NCBI RefSeq assembly: GCF_013778505.1
Contig: NZ_JAAOWU010000008.1
Span: forward strand, 62,001-126,000
Direction of reading: 5' to 3'
DNA: 64,000 nucleotides
Source: Pseudomonas sivasensis
GTDB taxonomy: Bacteria > Pseudomonadota > Gammaproteobacteria > Pseudomonadales > Pseudomonadaceae
Numbering within the stretch: position 1 is the first letter of the stretch; each line of letters starts with the position of its first letter. The notes under the pieces are model-generated. The model was given only the letters and a program-made list of their open reading frames with translations. It did not search any database and was not told the DNA's origin. Shown here piece after piece: positions 7,940 through 17,403 of the stretch. Both the position numbers and the translations under genes were made by a program.

Positions 7940-8022
7940 ACTTGTAAGCGAGATTCGATTTGTAGCGTATTGCTCGGCCGCCGTACAGTCCGTTCCATAA
8001 GAACAAAACAACGGACTCCATC

Positions 8023-9318
8023 ATGAAAACCCTGCCCGCGCCCCTGCTCGCCAAGATTTCCTGGCGACTGCTGCCCTTCCTGCTACTGATGTACATCATG
8101 GCGTTTCTTGACCGTGCCAACGTCGGCTTTGCCAAACAGGCCTTCCAGGCCGATACCGGCTTGAGCGATGCCGCGTTTGCCTTCGGCGCCGGTGTGTTCT
8201 TCGTCGGCTACGCGCTGCTGGAAGTGCCGAGCAACCTGATCCTGCACCGTGTCGGCGCCCGTCTGTGGATGTGCCGCATCATGGTCAGTTGGGGCCTGAT
8301 TTCGGCGGCGATGGTGTTTGCCCATAACGAAACCAGCTTCTACGTGCTGCGTTTTTTGTTGGGCGTGGCCGAAGCCGGATTCTTCCCCGGCGTGATCCTC
8401 TATCTCACCTACTGGTTCCCCCAGGCCGTGCGCGGCAAGGCCATGGGCTTCTTTTACTTCGGCGCCCCCCTGGCATTCATTGTCGGCAGTCCGTTGTCCG
8501 GCCTGCTGCTGGAGATGGACGGTTTCGGCGGTATTCACGGCTGGCAATGGCTGTTCGCCGTGGAAGGCTTGATGGCCAGCGCCGTGGGGATCTGGGCCTA
8601 CTGGTACCTGGACAACCGCCCCGCCGACGCCAAGTGGCTGAGTGTGGATGAACGCCAGCAAATCCAGACCTTGCTGGACACGGAAGACCAACACAAAACC
8701 TCCCACGGCCGCAGCCTGCTCAACGTGCTGTGCCAGCCGTCGGTGCTGTACCTGTGCCTGGTGTATTTGCTGATCCAGGCCAGCGTGTACGGCGTGGTGT
8801 TTTACCTGCCAACCCAAGTGGGCGGCCTGCTCGGCACCAAGGTCGGCTTGATGGTTGGGCTGGTCTCGGCGATTCCCTGGATCTGCGCACTGTTTGCCGC
8901 CTGGTGGATTCCCGGTTATTCCGACCGCACCGGCGAACGCCGCCGCACCGCTTGCCTGACCTTATTGATGGCCGCCGCCGGCATTGCTTGCTCGGTGACC
9001 TTCGCCAACCCGCTGCTGGGCATGCTCGCCTTGTGCTTTGCCGCCTCGGGTTTTATCGCGGTGCAGCCGGTGTTCTGGACCTTTCCTTCCAGCTACCTGG
9101 CCGGCAGTGCCGCTGCTGCGGGCATTGCGCTGATCAACTCATTCGGTGCCCTCGGCGGCTTCATCGCGCCGGTCATCAAGCACTGGGCCGAAGGCGCCTT
9201 CCATTCTCCGGCAGCCGGTTTGTACCTGCTGTCCGCCACCACGGTACTGGCTGCATTGCTGGTACTGGGCATCCATTCACCCGGCCGCACTGCATCGAAC
9301 ACGCAGGCCACTGTTTAA
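8023..9318 (+). CDS. MFS transporter, anion:cation symporter family (sugar-acid type), likely L-rhamnonate carrier
   Basis: A 431-aa protein with twelve predicted membrane segments. [14 protein letters not shown] after helix 1, [19 protein letters not shown] sequence (here [17 protein letters not shown]) and [13 protein letters not shown] are typical of the ACS/GudP-TtuB group that imports sugar acids and dicarboxylates with protons. It is the first gene after the LysR operator and is followed 16 bp later by L-rhamnonate dehydratase. E. coli has an equivalent arrangement (yfaV-yfaW), which supports L-rhamnonate or a related aldonate as substrate. A separate RhaT at 14079 probably takes up L-rhamnose itself. 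Confidence 0.82.
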   Translation: MKTLPAPLLAKISWRLLPFLLLMYIMAFLDRANVGFAKQAFQADTGLSDAAFAFGAGVFFVGYALLEVPSNLILHRVGARLWMCRIMVSWGLISAAMVFAHNETSFYVLRFLLGVAEAGFFPGVILYLTYWFPQAVRGKAMGFFYFGAPLAFIVGSPLSGLLLEMDGFGGIHGWQWLFAVEGLMASAVGIWAYWYLDNRPADAKWLSVDERQQIQTLLDTEDQHKTSHGRSLLNVLCQPSVLYLCLVYLLIQASVYGVVFYLPTQVGGLLGTKVGLMVGLVSAIPWICALFAAWWIPGYSDRTGERRRTACLTLLMAAAGIACSVTFANPLLGMLALCFAASGFIAVQPVFWTFPSSYLAGSAAAAGIALINSFGALGGFIAPVIKHWAEGAFHSPAAGLYLLSATTVLAALLVLGIHSPGRTASNTQATV

Positions 9319-9334
9319 CGTCAGGAGTCACACC

Positions 9335-10519
9335 ATGGGTCATCTCACCATCAAACACGTGCGCGCCTTTGTATTGCGAGGCGGCGGCGCCGATTACCAC
9401 GACCAGGCCGACGGCCACTGGATCGACGATCACATCTCGACGCCCATGAGCAAATACCCCGAGTACCGCCAGAGCCGCCGCAGTTTCGGCATCAACGTAC
9501 TCGGCACGCTGGTGGTGGAGATCGAAGCCAGCGACGGCACTGTCGGGTTTGCCGTGACCACTGGCGGCGAACCGGCGGCGTATATCGTCGAGAAACACCT
9601 GGCGCGCTTTATCGAAGGCGCCCGCGTCACTGATATCGAAAAGATCTGGGACCAGATGTACCAGTCCACCCTCTACTACGGTCGCAAGGGCCTGGTGATC
9701 AACACCCTTTCCGGCGTCGATCTGGCGTTGTGGGACTTGCTCGGCAAAATCCGCCAGGAGCCCGTGCATCAGTTGCTCGGCGGTGCGGTACGCGACGAAT
9801 TGCAGTTCTACGCCACCGGCGCCCGCCCGGACTTGGCGCAGAAGATGGGTTTTATCGGCGGCAAGATGCCCCTGCACCACGGCCCCAGCGAAGGCGAAGA
9901 AGGCCTGCGCAAAAACCTCGAACAATTGGCCGACATGCGCGAAAGGGTCGGCCCGGACTTCTGGCTGATGCTCGATTGCTGGATGAGCCTGGACCTCAAC
10001 TACGCGACCAAACTCGCCATCGGTGCCCATGAACACGGGCTCAAATGGATCGAAGAAGCCCTGAGCCCGGACGATTACTGGGGCTACGCAGCCCTGCGCA
10101 ACAATGTGCCCAAGGGCATGCTGGTGACGACCGGCGAACACGAAGCCACTCGTTGGGGCTTCCGCATGCTGCTGGAAATGGGCTGCTGCGACATTATCCA
10201 GCCGGATGTCGGCTGGTGCGGCGGCCTCACCGAGCTGGTGAAAATCTCGGCCTTGGCCGATGCCCATAATGCGATGGTCGTGCCCCACGGCTCGTCGGTG
10301 TACAGCTACCACTTCGTCGCCACCCGCCATAACAGCCCGTTCGCCGAATTCCTGATGATGGCGCCGAAGGCCGATGAAGTGGTGCCGATGTTCCACCCGC
10401 AACTGCTCGGCGAACCGGTGCCGGTGAATGGCCGCATGCGCTTGTCGGTGCTCGACAAGCCCGGTTTCGGCGTAGACCTGAACCCGGATTGCCAACTGCA
10501 CCGTCCGTACAATCGCTGA
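9335..10519 (+). CDS. rhmD: L-rhamnonate dehydratase
   Basis: A 394-aa enolase-superfamily dehydratase converting L-rhamnonate to 2-keto-3-deoxy-L-rhamnonate (KDR). The [20 protein letters not shown] start and [20 protein letters not shown] are characteristic of RhmD. Metal ligands are expected at [18 protein letters not shown] and [11 protein letters not shown], and the catalytic His in [10 protein letters not shown]. The ATG at 9335 follows AGGAG; an upstream in-frame ATG would overlap the MFS gene by 170 bp and is rejected. It is followed 10 bp later by the matching aldolase gene. Confidence 0.93.
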   Translation: MGHLTIKHVRAFVLRGGGADYHDQADGHWIDDHISTPMSKYPEYRQSRRSFGINVLGTLVVEIEASDGTVGFAVTTGGEPAAYIVEKHLARFIEGARVTDIEKIWDQMYQSTLYYGRKGLVINTLSGVDLALWDLLGKIRQEPVHQLLGGAVRDELQFYATGARPDLAQKMGFIGGKMPLHHGPSEGEEGLRKNLEQLADMRERVGPDFWLMLDCWMSLDLNYATKLAIGAHEHGLKWIEEALSPDDYWGYAALRNNVPKGMLVTTGEHEATRWGFRMLLEMGCCDIIQPDVGWCGGLTELVKISALADAHNAMVVPHGSSVYSYHFVATRHNSPFAEFLMMAPKADEVVPMFHPQLLGEPVPVNGRMRLSVLDKPGFGVDLNPDCQLHRPYNR

Positions 10520-10529
10520 GGAAAACGCC

Positions 10530-11330
10530 ATGAATATGCCCCGTAATGGCTTCAAGGCTGCCCTGGCCAAGGACGCCACCCAATACGGCATCTGGGCCGG
10601 TTTCGCCACCGGCTACGCCGCCGAGATCGTCGCTGGCCTCGGTTATGACTGGATGCTGATCGACGGTGAACACGCGCCCAATACCGTGCCCAGCGTGCTC
10701 AACCAACTGCAGACGGTGGCGCCCTACGCTACCGCGCCGGTGGTACGCGCGGTGAATGGCGATGCCAGTCTGATCAAGCAACTGCTCGACGTCGGCGCCC
10801 AGACGCTGATGATCCCCATGGTGGAAACCGCCGAACAGGCTCAAGCCCTGGTGCGCGCCATGCGTTACCCACCCCATGGCATTCGCGGCGTCGGCGGCGG
10901 TTTGACCCGCGCCACACGCTGGGATGGTGTGGCGAACTACCTGCAAACCGCCCACGAGGAGCTGTGCCTGATCGTCCAAGTGGAATCACGCCTGGGCGTG
11001 GAAAACGTCGCAGCCATTGCCGCCGTGGAAGGCGTGGACGCGGTGTTTATCGGCCCCGCCGACCTCTCCATCGGCCTCGGCCACGCCGGTAACCCCGGCC
11101 ATCCCGAAGTTCAGGAACGCATCAAATACGCGGTGAACGCCACCCTCGCCGCCGGCAAAGTCAGCGGCATCCTGGCGCCCAACGAAGACGACGCTCGCCG
11201 TTACCAAGCCTGGGGTTGCCGTTTTATCGCAGTGGCCATCGACATCAGCCTGTTACGCCAGAGCGCGTTGGCCACCCTCGCCCGCTATCGCCCGGTTGCC
11301 GACGCGCCCACACCATCACGTACTTACTGA
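10530..11330 (+). CDS. rhmA: 2-keto-3-deoxy-L-rhamnonate aldolase (HpcH/HpaI family)
   Basis: A 266-aa class II, metal-dependent aldolase predicted to cleave KDR to pyruvate and L-lactaldehyde. YDWMLIDGEHAPN near residue 40 supplies the catalytic region, VRAVNGD and GAQTLMIPMVETAEQA follow, and IVQVESRLGVEN plus GPADLSIGLG carry the metal-binding acidic residues. The length matches RhmA/YfaU. RBS GAGGAAA precedes the ATG by a normal distance. It sits directly between the dehydratase and the aldehyde dehydrogenase that would use its product. Confidence 0.9.
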   Translation: MNMPRNGFKAALAKDATQYGIWAGFATGYAAEIVAGLGYDWMLIDGEHAPNTVPSVLNQLQTVAPYATAPVVRAVNGDASLIKQLLDVGAQTLMIPMVETAEQAQALVRAMRYPPHGIRGVGGGLTRATRWDGVANYLQTAHEELCLIVQVESRLGVENVAAIAAVEGVDAVFIGPADLSIGLGHAGNPGHPEVQERIKYAVNATLAAGKVSGILAPNEDDARRYQAWGCRFIAVAIDISLLRQSALATLARYRPVADAPTPSRTY

Positions 11331-11340
11331 GGAGCTGCCC

Positions 11341-12774
11341 ATGTCATCCGTTCCCGTGTACCAGAACTTCATCAATGGCCGCTTCGTCCCCAGCGAAGCC
11401 CATCTGGATGTACTCAATCCGGCCAGCGGCGCCTTGCTGTCCAAGGTGCCCGCCTCTACCGCCGCTGACGTCGACCAAGCCCTCGCTGCGGCGCGCGGTG
11501 CGCAAAAAGCGTGGGCGCGCAAGCCGGCCATCGAACGCGCCGGGCACTTGCGCCGCATCGCCGCCAAGCTGCGGGAAAACGTCGCGCACCTGGCGCGCAC
11601 CATCACCCTGGAACAGGGCAAGGTCACTGGCCTGGCCGAAGTCGAAGTGAATTTCACCGCCGACTACCTCGACTACATGGCCGAATGGGCGCGGCGCATT
11701 GAAGGCGAGATCATCACCAGCGATCGGCCCAACGAAAACATCTTCCTGTTCCGCAAACCCTTGGGCGTAGTGGCGGGCATCCTGCCGTGGAATTTCCCGT
11801 TCTTCTTGATCGCCCGAAAACTGGCCCCGGCGTTGCTCACCGGCAACACCATCGTGATCAAGCCCAGCGAAGAAACCCCGAACAACTGCTTTGAGTTCGC
11901 CAAGCTGGTGGCCGAGACCGACCTGCCCGCCGGTGTGTTCAACGTGGTCTGCGGCGACGGCCAGGTCGGCGGCGCACTCACCGCCCATAAAGGCGTGGAC
12001 ATGATCAGCTTCACCGGTAGCGTCGCCACCGGTTCGCGCATCATGGCCGCCGCTGCGCCAAACATCACCAAGCTCAACCTGGAACTGGGCGGCAAGGCTC
12101 CGGCCATCGTGCTGGCAGACGCCGACCTGGAGCTGGCAGTTAAAGCCATTCGCGACTCGCGCATCATCAATACCGGGCAAGTGTGCAACTGCGCGGAGCG
12201 GGTATACGTGGAGCGCAAGGTCGCCGACCCGTTCATCGAGCGCATCAGCGCGGCCATGTCAGCCACGCGCTACGGCGACCCGATGGCCATGGCCGACGCG
12301 GAAATGGGCCCACTGATCAACCGCCAGGGCCTGGAAAACGTCAACCGTAAGGTGCGCACCGCACTGAGCCAGGGTGCCACGCTGATCAGCGGCGGACAGA
12401 TTGCCGACCTCGGCGCGGGCTTTCACTTCCAGCCGACGGTATTGGCCGGGTGCCGCGCCGACATGGAGATCATGCGCGAAGAAATTTTTGGCCCGGTGCT
12501 GCCGATCCAGATTGTCGACGACCTCGACGAAGCCATCGCCATGGCCAATGACTGCGACTACGGCCTGACCTCATCGATCTACACCCGCGACCTTGGCAAG
12601 GCCATGCACGCGGTGCGCGAGATCGACTTTGGTGAAACCTACGTCAACCGCGAAAATTTCGAGGCCATGCAGGGCTTCCATGCCGGGGTGCGTAAATCCG
12701 GGATCGGCGGCGCCGATGGTAAGCATGGCCTGTACGAATACACCCATACCCATGTGGTGTACCTACAGAGCTGA
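11341..12774 (+). CDS. Aldehyde dehydrogenase, AldA-like (lactaldehyde dehydrogenase)
   Basis: A 477-aa NAD(P)-dependent aldehyde dehydrogenase. ILPWNFPFFLIARKLAPAL, GSVATGSRIMAAAA, the general-base motif LELGGKAPAIVL and the nucleophile in NTGQVCNCAERV are all present. EIFGPVLPI and the C-terminal YEYTHTHVVYLQS match AldA of E. coli. ATG 11341 has GAGGAGC upstream; an earlier in-frame ATG lies inside the aldolase gene. The predicted role is oxidation of L-lactaldehyde from KDR cleavage to L-lactate, completing the pathway to central metabolism. Glycolaldehyde is an alternative substrate. Confidence 0.88.
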   Translation: MSSVPVYQNFINGRFVPSEAHLDVLNPASGALLSKVPASTAADVDQALAAARGAQKAWARKPAIERAGHLRRIAAKLRENVAHLARTITLEQGKVTGLAEVEVNFTADYLDYMAEWARRIEGEIITSDRPNENIFLFRKPLGVVAGILPWNFPFFLIARKLAPALLTGNTIVIKPSEETPNNCFEFAKLVAETDLPAGVFNVVCGDGQVGGALTAHKGVDMISFTGSVATGSRIMAAAAPNITKLNLELGGKAPAIVLADADLELAVKAIRDSRIINTGQVCNCAERVYVERKVADPFIERISAAMSATRYGDPMAMADAEMGPLINRQGLENVNRKVRTALSQGATLISGGQIADLGAGFHFQPTVLAGCRADMEIMREEIFGPVLPIQIVDDLDEAIAMANDCDYGLTSSIYTRDLGKAMHAVREIDFGETYVNRENFEAMQGFHAGVRKSGIGGADGKHGLYEYTHTHVVYLQS

Positions 12775-12785
12775 GGTGGTGAAGC

Positions 12786-12813
12786 GGGCCAGTGCGCGTT
12801 AGCGTGCTGGCCC
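12786..12813 (+). terminator. Stem-loop inside the rhamnose gene cluster
   Basis: GGGCCAG (12786-12792) pairs with CTGGCCC (12807-12813), and the stem can continue inward with G-T pairs. It follows the aldehyde dehydrogenase stop and precedes the lactonase gene. Only TTCCTG follows, so it is more likely a partial terminator or an mRNA-stability element than a full stop. Confidence 0.4.
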
Positions 12814-12843
12814 TTCCTGAGAAAATCCCACAAGGATTGCGCA

Positions 12844-13719
12844 ATGCCTCTGATGCCTTACAGCGGCCCCATCATCGATAGCCACTTGCACCTGTTCGAC
12901 CCGCGTCGCCCCCAAGGCATTCCGTGGCCCGAGCCGGGCAATCAACTGTATGCCGCCCATTTACCGAGCGATTATTGGGCCTTGGCCAGCTCACACAATG
13001 TGGTCGGCGCCATTGCTGTGGAAGCCAGCCCATGGCGTGACGACAACCGCTGGTTGCTCGAAACCCTACGCAGCGACCCGCGTATGCTCGGGTTCGTTGG
13101 CAATCTGGACCCACTGCACGCCGACTTCGCCGCCGACCTCGATGCCTTGGCGCAAGAGCCGCTGTTCCTCGGCTTGCGCTACGGCAACCTGTGGGACCGC
13201 GACCTGCTGCAAGACCAGACGCGCCCCGGTTTTATCGACGGTCTGCGCCAACTGGCCGCCTGTGGTCGGGGCCTGGACAGCGCCAACCCGAACCCGCGTT
13301 TGATCAAGGGTTTGTTGCACCTCAGCGATACGCTGCCCGAGCTGCGCATCATCGTCGACCACTTGCCCAATGCTCAGGTACCGGCCGGTGAAGAGGCGGC
13401 GTATCACGCCGACCTGTTGCGCCTGGCGCAGCGGCCGAACGTGTTCGCCAAACTCGCGGAAATCCCACAGCTCGGCCCCCAAGGTCTGATCGTCGATACG
13501 GCGTTCTACAACGACCGCCTGGCGGTGTTGTGGGAGGCGTTTGGTGACGAGCGCTGCTTCTTCGGCAGCGACTGGCCCAACAGCGATCACCTGGCCGATT
13601 TCGCCACCACCCTGGGGCTCGTAAAAAGCTGCATGGCGGACAAATCCGAGGCGGTGCAAGGCCAGTTTTTTCTGCACAACGCAGTGCGTATCTACACCCC
13701 GACCCATGGAGCGCCGTGA
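12844..13719 (+). CDS. Amidohydrolase-family lactonase, predicted L-rhamnono-1,4-lactonase
   Basis: A 291-aa COG3618 amidohydrolase. The metal motif IIDSHLHLFDPRR is at the N-terminus, HLPNAQVP follows near residue 175 and the catalytic Asp lies in FFGSDWPNSDH near residue 242. Proteins of this family open L-fucono- and L-rhamnono-lactones to the free aldonic acids. With the L-rhamnose dehydrogenase at 15166 and the dehydratase at 9335, it supplies the middle step of the oxidative route. Its stop overlaps the next start by one base (TGATG), so the mutarotase is probably translationally coupled. Confidence 0.85.
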   Translation: MPLMPYSGPIIDSHLHLFDPRRPQGIPWPEPGNQLYAAHLPSDYWALASSHNVVGAIAVEASPWRDDNRWLLETLRSDPRMLGFVGNLDPLHADFAADLDALAQEPLFLGLRYGNLWDRDLLQDQTRPGFIDGLRQLAACGRGLDSANPNPRLIKGLLHLSDTLPELRIIVDHLPNAQVPAGEEAAYHADLLRLAQRPNVFAKLAEIPQLGPQGLIVDTAFYNDRLAVLWEAFGDERCFFGSDWPNSDHLADFATTLGLVKSCMADKSEAVQGQFFLHNAVRIYTPTHGAP

Positions 13720-14039
13720 TGCAGACCCGTGCCTTTCGCATGAACCTCAACCCGGGCCAGGCCGATGAATATCGCCGACGCCACGACGAAATCTGGCCGG
13801 AACTGGCCCAAGCCCTGCTGGACGCCGGCGTGGTGGACTACCGGATTTTTTTTGACGAGCCCGCCAACACGCTGTTCGCCGTCCTCACCCATGAAGACGC
13901 CCACGGCCTGGATGAGCTGCCCGGCACCGCGCTGATGCAACGCTGGTGGACTTACATGCAGGACATCATGCCCAGCCACGCGGATGCCTCGCCGATCAGT
14001 GTCGACCTGCTGCCCATGTTCCACCTGGCCCGCCCCTGA
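13719..14039 (+). CDS. rhaM: L-rhamnose mutarotase
   Basis: A 106-aa protein matching RhaM: FRMNLNPGQADEYRRRHDEIWPE with the conserved RRHDEIWPE, then VVDYRIFFDE and MQRWWTYMQDIMP. It interconverts the alpha and beta anomers of L-rhamnose, supplying the form used by the dehydrogenase. ATG 13719 is chosen; a GTG one codon upstream (13716) is possible but overlaps the lactonase stop further. The next gene is a RhaT-type transporter. Confidence 0.92.
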   Translation: MQTRAFRMNLNPGQADEYRRRHDEIWPELAQALLDAGVVDYRIFFDEPANTLFAVLTHEDAHGLDELPGTALMQRWWTYMQDIMPSHADASPISVDLLPMFHLARP

Positions 14040-14078
14040 TCTAACTGACCCACACAACAATAAAAAGGATTCGACTAC

Positions 14079-15137
14079 GTGGAAATCATTCTCCTCGGTG
14101 TGATTCTGCACTTCATCGGCGGCTTCGCCTCCGGCAGTTTTTACATCCCCTACAAGAAGGTCCGCGGCTGGGCCTGGGAAAGTTATTGGATCACCGGCGG
14201 CCTGGTGTCCTGGTTGATCGTGCCGCTGATCGCCGCGCAACTGACGGTGCCGGGCTGGGTGGACATTCTGCGCAATGCCGACACCAGCACGCTGTTGTGG
14301 ACCTATATGTTCGGCGTGTTGTGGGGCATCGGCGGGCTGACCTTCGGCCTGACCATGCGCTACCTGGGCCTGTCCTTGGGCATGTCGCTGATCATGGGCC
14401 TCACCTCGGCCCTCGGAGCGTTGATGCCGGCGCTGTACCGCGACCTGTTCACCGATGCAACCGAAGGCACCTTGACCTCGATGCTGGCCTCCCAGGGCGG
14501 GCATTGGGTGTTATGGGGCGTGGCGGTGTCACTGGTCGGTATCGCAGTGTGCGGCAAGGCTGGATTGATCAAGGAACGGGAAGTGTCCCAGGCGGTGAAG
14601 TTCGCCAGTGTCAGCGAATTTTCCCTGGGCAAGGGCATGCTGGTGGCAGTGATTTCCGGGGTGCTCAGCGCCTGTTTCAGCTACGGCATTTCTGCCGGAC
14701 GCCCGCTGGCCGCCGCGGCGGTGGAACATGGCGCCAACAGCCTGTTCCAGAACAACGTGACCTTTATGGTGATCATGTGGGGCGGCCTGACCACCAACGG
14801 CATCTGGTGCCTGTGGCTGAACTGGCGCAACCGTACCTTTCATAACTACACCGATCGCAGCACGCCGCTGCTGGGCAACTACCTGCTGGTGGCCATCGCC
14901 GGCACGCTGTGGTTCTTGCAGTTTTTCTTCTACGGCATGGGCGAAAGCCGCCTGCAGAACGACGCCAGTTCCTGGGTGCTGCACATGTCATTCATCATCA
15001 TCGTGTCCAACTGCTGGGGCCTGTATTTCCGTGAATGGCACGGCACCAGCGCCGCTAACAAGGGCGTACTGGTGGCCGGGATCGCGGTGATCCTCGGCGC
15101 CATCGCCATGGTCGGTTACGGCAATTACCTCGGCTGA
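14079..15137 (+). CDS. rhaT: RhaT-type L-rhamnose/H+ symporter
   Basis: A 352-aa, roughly ten-helix membrane protein of the RhaT family, close to the 344 aa of the E. coli protein. FIGGFASGSFYIPYKKVRGW at the N-terminus, GGLTFGLTMRYLG and GVLSACFSYGISAG are typical. It imports L-rhamnose (or L-lyxose) with protons. The start is GTG 14079 with AAAAGGA nine bases upstream; there is no in-frame ATG in a better position. It lies between the mutarotase and the rhamnose dehydrogenase genes. Confidence 0.92.
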   Translation: MEIILLGVILHFIGGFASGSFYIPYKKVRGWAWESYWITGGLVSWLIVPLIAAQLTVPGWVDILRNADTSTLLWTYMFGVLWGIGGLTFGLTMRYLGLSLGMSLIMGLTSALGALMPALYRDLFTDATEGTLTSMLASQGGHWVLWGVAVSLVGIAVCGKAGLIKEREVSQAVKFASVSEFSLGKGMLVAVISGVLSACFSYGISAGRPLAAAAVEHGANSLFQNNVTFMVIMWGGLTTNGIWCLWLNWRNRTFHNYTDRSTPLLGNYLLVAIAGTLWFLQFFFYGMGESRLQNDASSWVLHMSFIIIVSNCWGLYFREWHGTSAANKGVLVAGIAVILGAIAMVGYGNYLG

Positions 15138-15165
15138 TGCCGCTAATTTTTGAAGGAGTGTTTTT

Positions 15166-15936
15166 ATGTTGCTTGCAGACAAAACCGTGATCATCACCGG
15201 CGCCTCCCGTGGCATCGGCCGCGCCGCCGCCCGTGAATGTGCGCGCCAGGGCGCCCGTGTGGTCATCGGCCACAGCGGCAGTAGCCAAGGCACCGAGGCG
15301 GCGTATTCGCTGATTGAAGAGATCAAGGCGTTTGGCGGCAAGGCCGTTGAAGTGGGAGGCGATGCGGCCGACCCGGACACCGGCGACAAGCTGGTGGCCG
15401 GCGCCGTGCAAGCCTTCGGCAGTGTCGACGTGTTCGTCAACAACGCCGGCATCTGCCCGTTCCACTCGTTCCTGGATATGCCCCGCGAGGTCTATCTGAA
15501 AACCGTCAACACCAACCTCAACGGCGCCTACTTCGCCGTGCAGGCGGCGGCCAACCAAATGAAAAACCAGGGCCGTGGCGGCGCGATCATTGCCGTCAGC
15601 TCCATCAGCGCGCTGGTCGGCGGCGGCATGCAAACCCACTACACGCCGACCAAGGCTGGCCTGCATTCGTTGATGCAGTCCTGCGCAATTGCACTGGGGC
15701 CCTATGGCATTCGCTGCAACTCGGTACTGCCGGGGACCATTGCCACCGACATCAACAAGGAAGACCTGGCCGACGAGGAAAAGCTCGCCTACATGACCTC
15801 GCGCACGCCGCTGGGTCGCTTGGGCGAACCGGATGATGTGGCAGGGCCGATCGTGTTCCTCGCCTCGGACATGGCGCGCTATGTGACCGGCGCCTCGTTG
15901 CTGGTGGATGGCGGGTTGTTCGTTAACCTCCAGTAA
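15166..15936 (+). CDS. SDR-family L-rhamnose 1-dehydrogenase
   Basis: A 256-aa classical short-chain dehydrogenase. The cofactor motif TGASRGIG is at residues 12-19, NNAG near 91, the catalytic Ser in AVSSISALVGGG and YxxxK in HYTPTKAG near residue 160. It closely resembles the NAD(P)-dependent L-rhamnose dehydrogenases of Azotobacter and Sphingomonas that open the non-phosphorylative pathway by making L-rhamnono-lactone. RBS AAGGAG is well placed. The assignment depends partly on context, since SDR sequences alone rarely fix the substrate. Confidence 0.85.
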   Translation: MLLADKTVIITGASRGIGRAAARECARQGARVVIGHSGSSQGTEAAYSLIEEIKAFGGKAVEVGGDAADPDTGDKLVAGAVQAFGSVDVFVNNAGICPFHSFLDMPREVYLKTVNTNLNGAYFAVQAAANQMKNQGRGGAIIAVSSISALVGGGMQTHYTPTKAGLHSLMQSCAIALGPYGIRCNSVLPGTIATDINKEDLADEEKLAYMTSRTPLGRLGEPDDVAGPIVFLASDMARYVTGASLLVDGGLFVNLQ

Positions 15937-15965
15937 AACCGCACTCTCAAACACCCAAGAACCAA

Positions 15966-15993
15966 TGTGGGAAGGGACTTGCTCCCTCCCACA
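15966..15993. repeat. Single REP element
   Basis: TGTGGGAAGGGA and TCCCTCCCACA form an imperfect hairpin around CTTGC, the standard Pseudomonas REP theme. It separates the rhamnose dehydrogenase gene from the porin gene. Confidence 0.7.
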
Positions 15994-16059
15994 GGGGGTC
16001 TCTGTGTGCCTGAAATTTGTGTTGTACCTGATAAAAACAACAATCCCAGGAGTACTTCC

Positions 16060-17382
16060 ATGCGCACCACCCTCCCCCTGGCCCTGCTCTGCAGCGCCAT
16101 GTCCACCTGTGCCTTCAGCGCCGGCCTGCTCGATCCCAACTCCCCGGCCATGCTCGGCGACTGGAGCGGCCTGCGCCCCCAATTGGCCGAACAAGGCTAC
16201 GACTTCACCCTCAAATACGTCGGCGAAGTCGGCTCCAACCTGGGCGGTGGCTACAACTCCCACACCACCGCGCGCTGGAGCGACCAGTTGATCCTGGGCG
16301 TGAACATGGACCTGCAAAAACTCCTCGGCTGGCAGGACGCGACCTTTCGCATCGGCATCGACGAGCGCCATGGCAAGGACATCACCAACGACCGCGTGCA
16401 CCAACCCAACGCCACGGGCCTGACGTCCACCATGGAAGTGTTCGGCGGCGGCAACGCCTGGCGGCTGTCGCAGTTCTGGTACGAGCAAAAGTTCTTCAAC
16501 CGGAAATTCGCCCTCAAACTCGGTCGCTTTGGCCATGGTGAAGACTTCGATCAGTTCCCCTGCGAATTCCAGAACGTCACCCTGTGCGGTTCCCAGGAAG
16601 GTAACTGGAACGGCGTGTGGAACAGCTTCCCGATCAGCCAGTGGGCAGTGCGCGCCAAGTACCAATTCACCGATGAGTTCGCCATGCAGGTCGGCGCCTA
16701 CGATAAGAACCCTGGCAACGCCGAGGCCAGCAATGGCTTCAAACCGTTTATCAGCGGCTCCCAGGGCACCAGTTTCCCTATCGAAGCCATCTGGAAAGGT
16801 CAGATCCAAGGCCTGAATTCGGAGTACCACGCCGGTTACTACTACGCCAACGCCGACACCAAGGACATGCTCAAGGACGCCGACGGGAACTACGCTGCCA
16901 GCTCGAAAAAGCCCTATCGGATGTATTCCAGCAACAGCGGCTGGTGGCTGTCGGGACAGCAACAATTGACCACCGTCGACGGCAACAGCGCGCGCGGGCT
17001 CAACGTATTCGCCAACCTGACGGTGAATGACCCGGACAAAAGCGTGATCAAGAACCTGATCCAAGTCGGCCTGATCTACCGTGGCCCGTTCGATTCACGC
17101 CCGAACGACACCATCGGCCTTGGCGCGTCGAAGTTGCAGGTCAGCGACCGCTATACCCGCAACACGCAGACGCTCAACGCGGCCAATGGCGTCAGCGATA
17201 TCGACGATCCGCTTTACGTGCCCGAGCAGCGCCGCGAGTACAGCTACGAGATCAACTATGGCGTGCAGGCGACCCAATGGCTGATGGTGCGGCCTAACCT
17301 GCAATACGTGAAATACCCCGGCGGGCTCACACAAACCCGCGGCGCGGTGGTCGGTGGCGTGCAGTTTATTGTTGATTTCTAG
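16060..17382 (+). CDS. OprB-type carbohydrate-selective outer-membrane porin
   Basis: A 440-aa porin with a signal peptide ending near AFSAG (about residue 20). The mature start LLDPNSPAMLGDWSGLRPQL is the OprB hallmark, followed by alternating beta strands and a C-terminal Phe (FIVDF). The ATG at 16060 is preceded by CCAGGAG; a longer frame would add REP-derived sequence. Its place after the rhamnose genes suggests it admits L-rhamnose through the outer membrane. It may have its own promoter, because the REP element separates it from the dehydrogenase. Confidence 0.9.
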   Translation: MRTTLPLALLCSAMSTCAFSAGLLDPNSPAMLGDWSGLRPQLAEQGYDFTLKYVGEVGSNLGGGYNSHTTARWSDQLILGVNMDLQKLLGWQDATFRIGIDERHGKDITNDRVHQPNATGLTSTMEVFGGGNAWRLSQFWYEQKFFNRKFALKLGRFGHGEDFDQFPCEFQNVTLCGSQEGNWNGVWNSFPISQWAVRAKYQFTDEFAMQVGAYDKNPGNAEASNGFKPFISGSQGTSFPIEAIWKGQIQGLNSEYHAGYYYANADTKDMLKDADGNYAASSKKPYRMYSSNSGWWLSGQQQLTTVDGNSARGLNVFANLTVNDPDKSVIKNLIQVGLIYRGPFDSRPNDTIGLGASKLQVSDRYTRNTQTLNAANGVSDIDDPLYVPEQRREYSYEINYGVQATQWLMVRPNLQYVKYPGGLTQTRGAVVGGVQFIVDF

Positions 17383-17403
17383 ATACCCGTGCCAGCGCGC
17401 CCC

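Noticed and set aside
15055..17064. Very long open frame on the minus strand (669 codons)
   Set aside because: It lies opposite the rhamnose dehydrogenase and porin genes, has composition typical of antisense frames in GC-rich DNA (His/Gln/Val-rich) and contains no recognisable domain.
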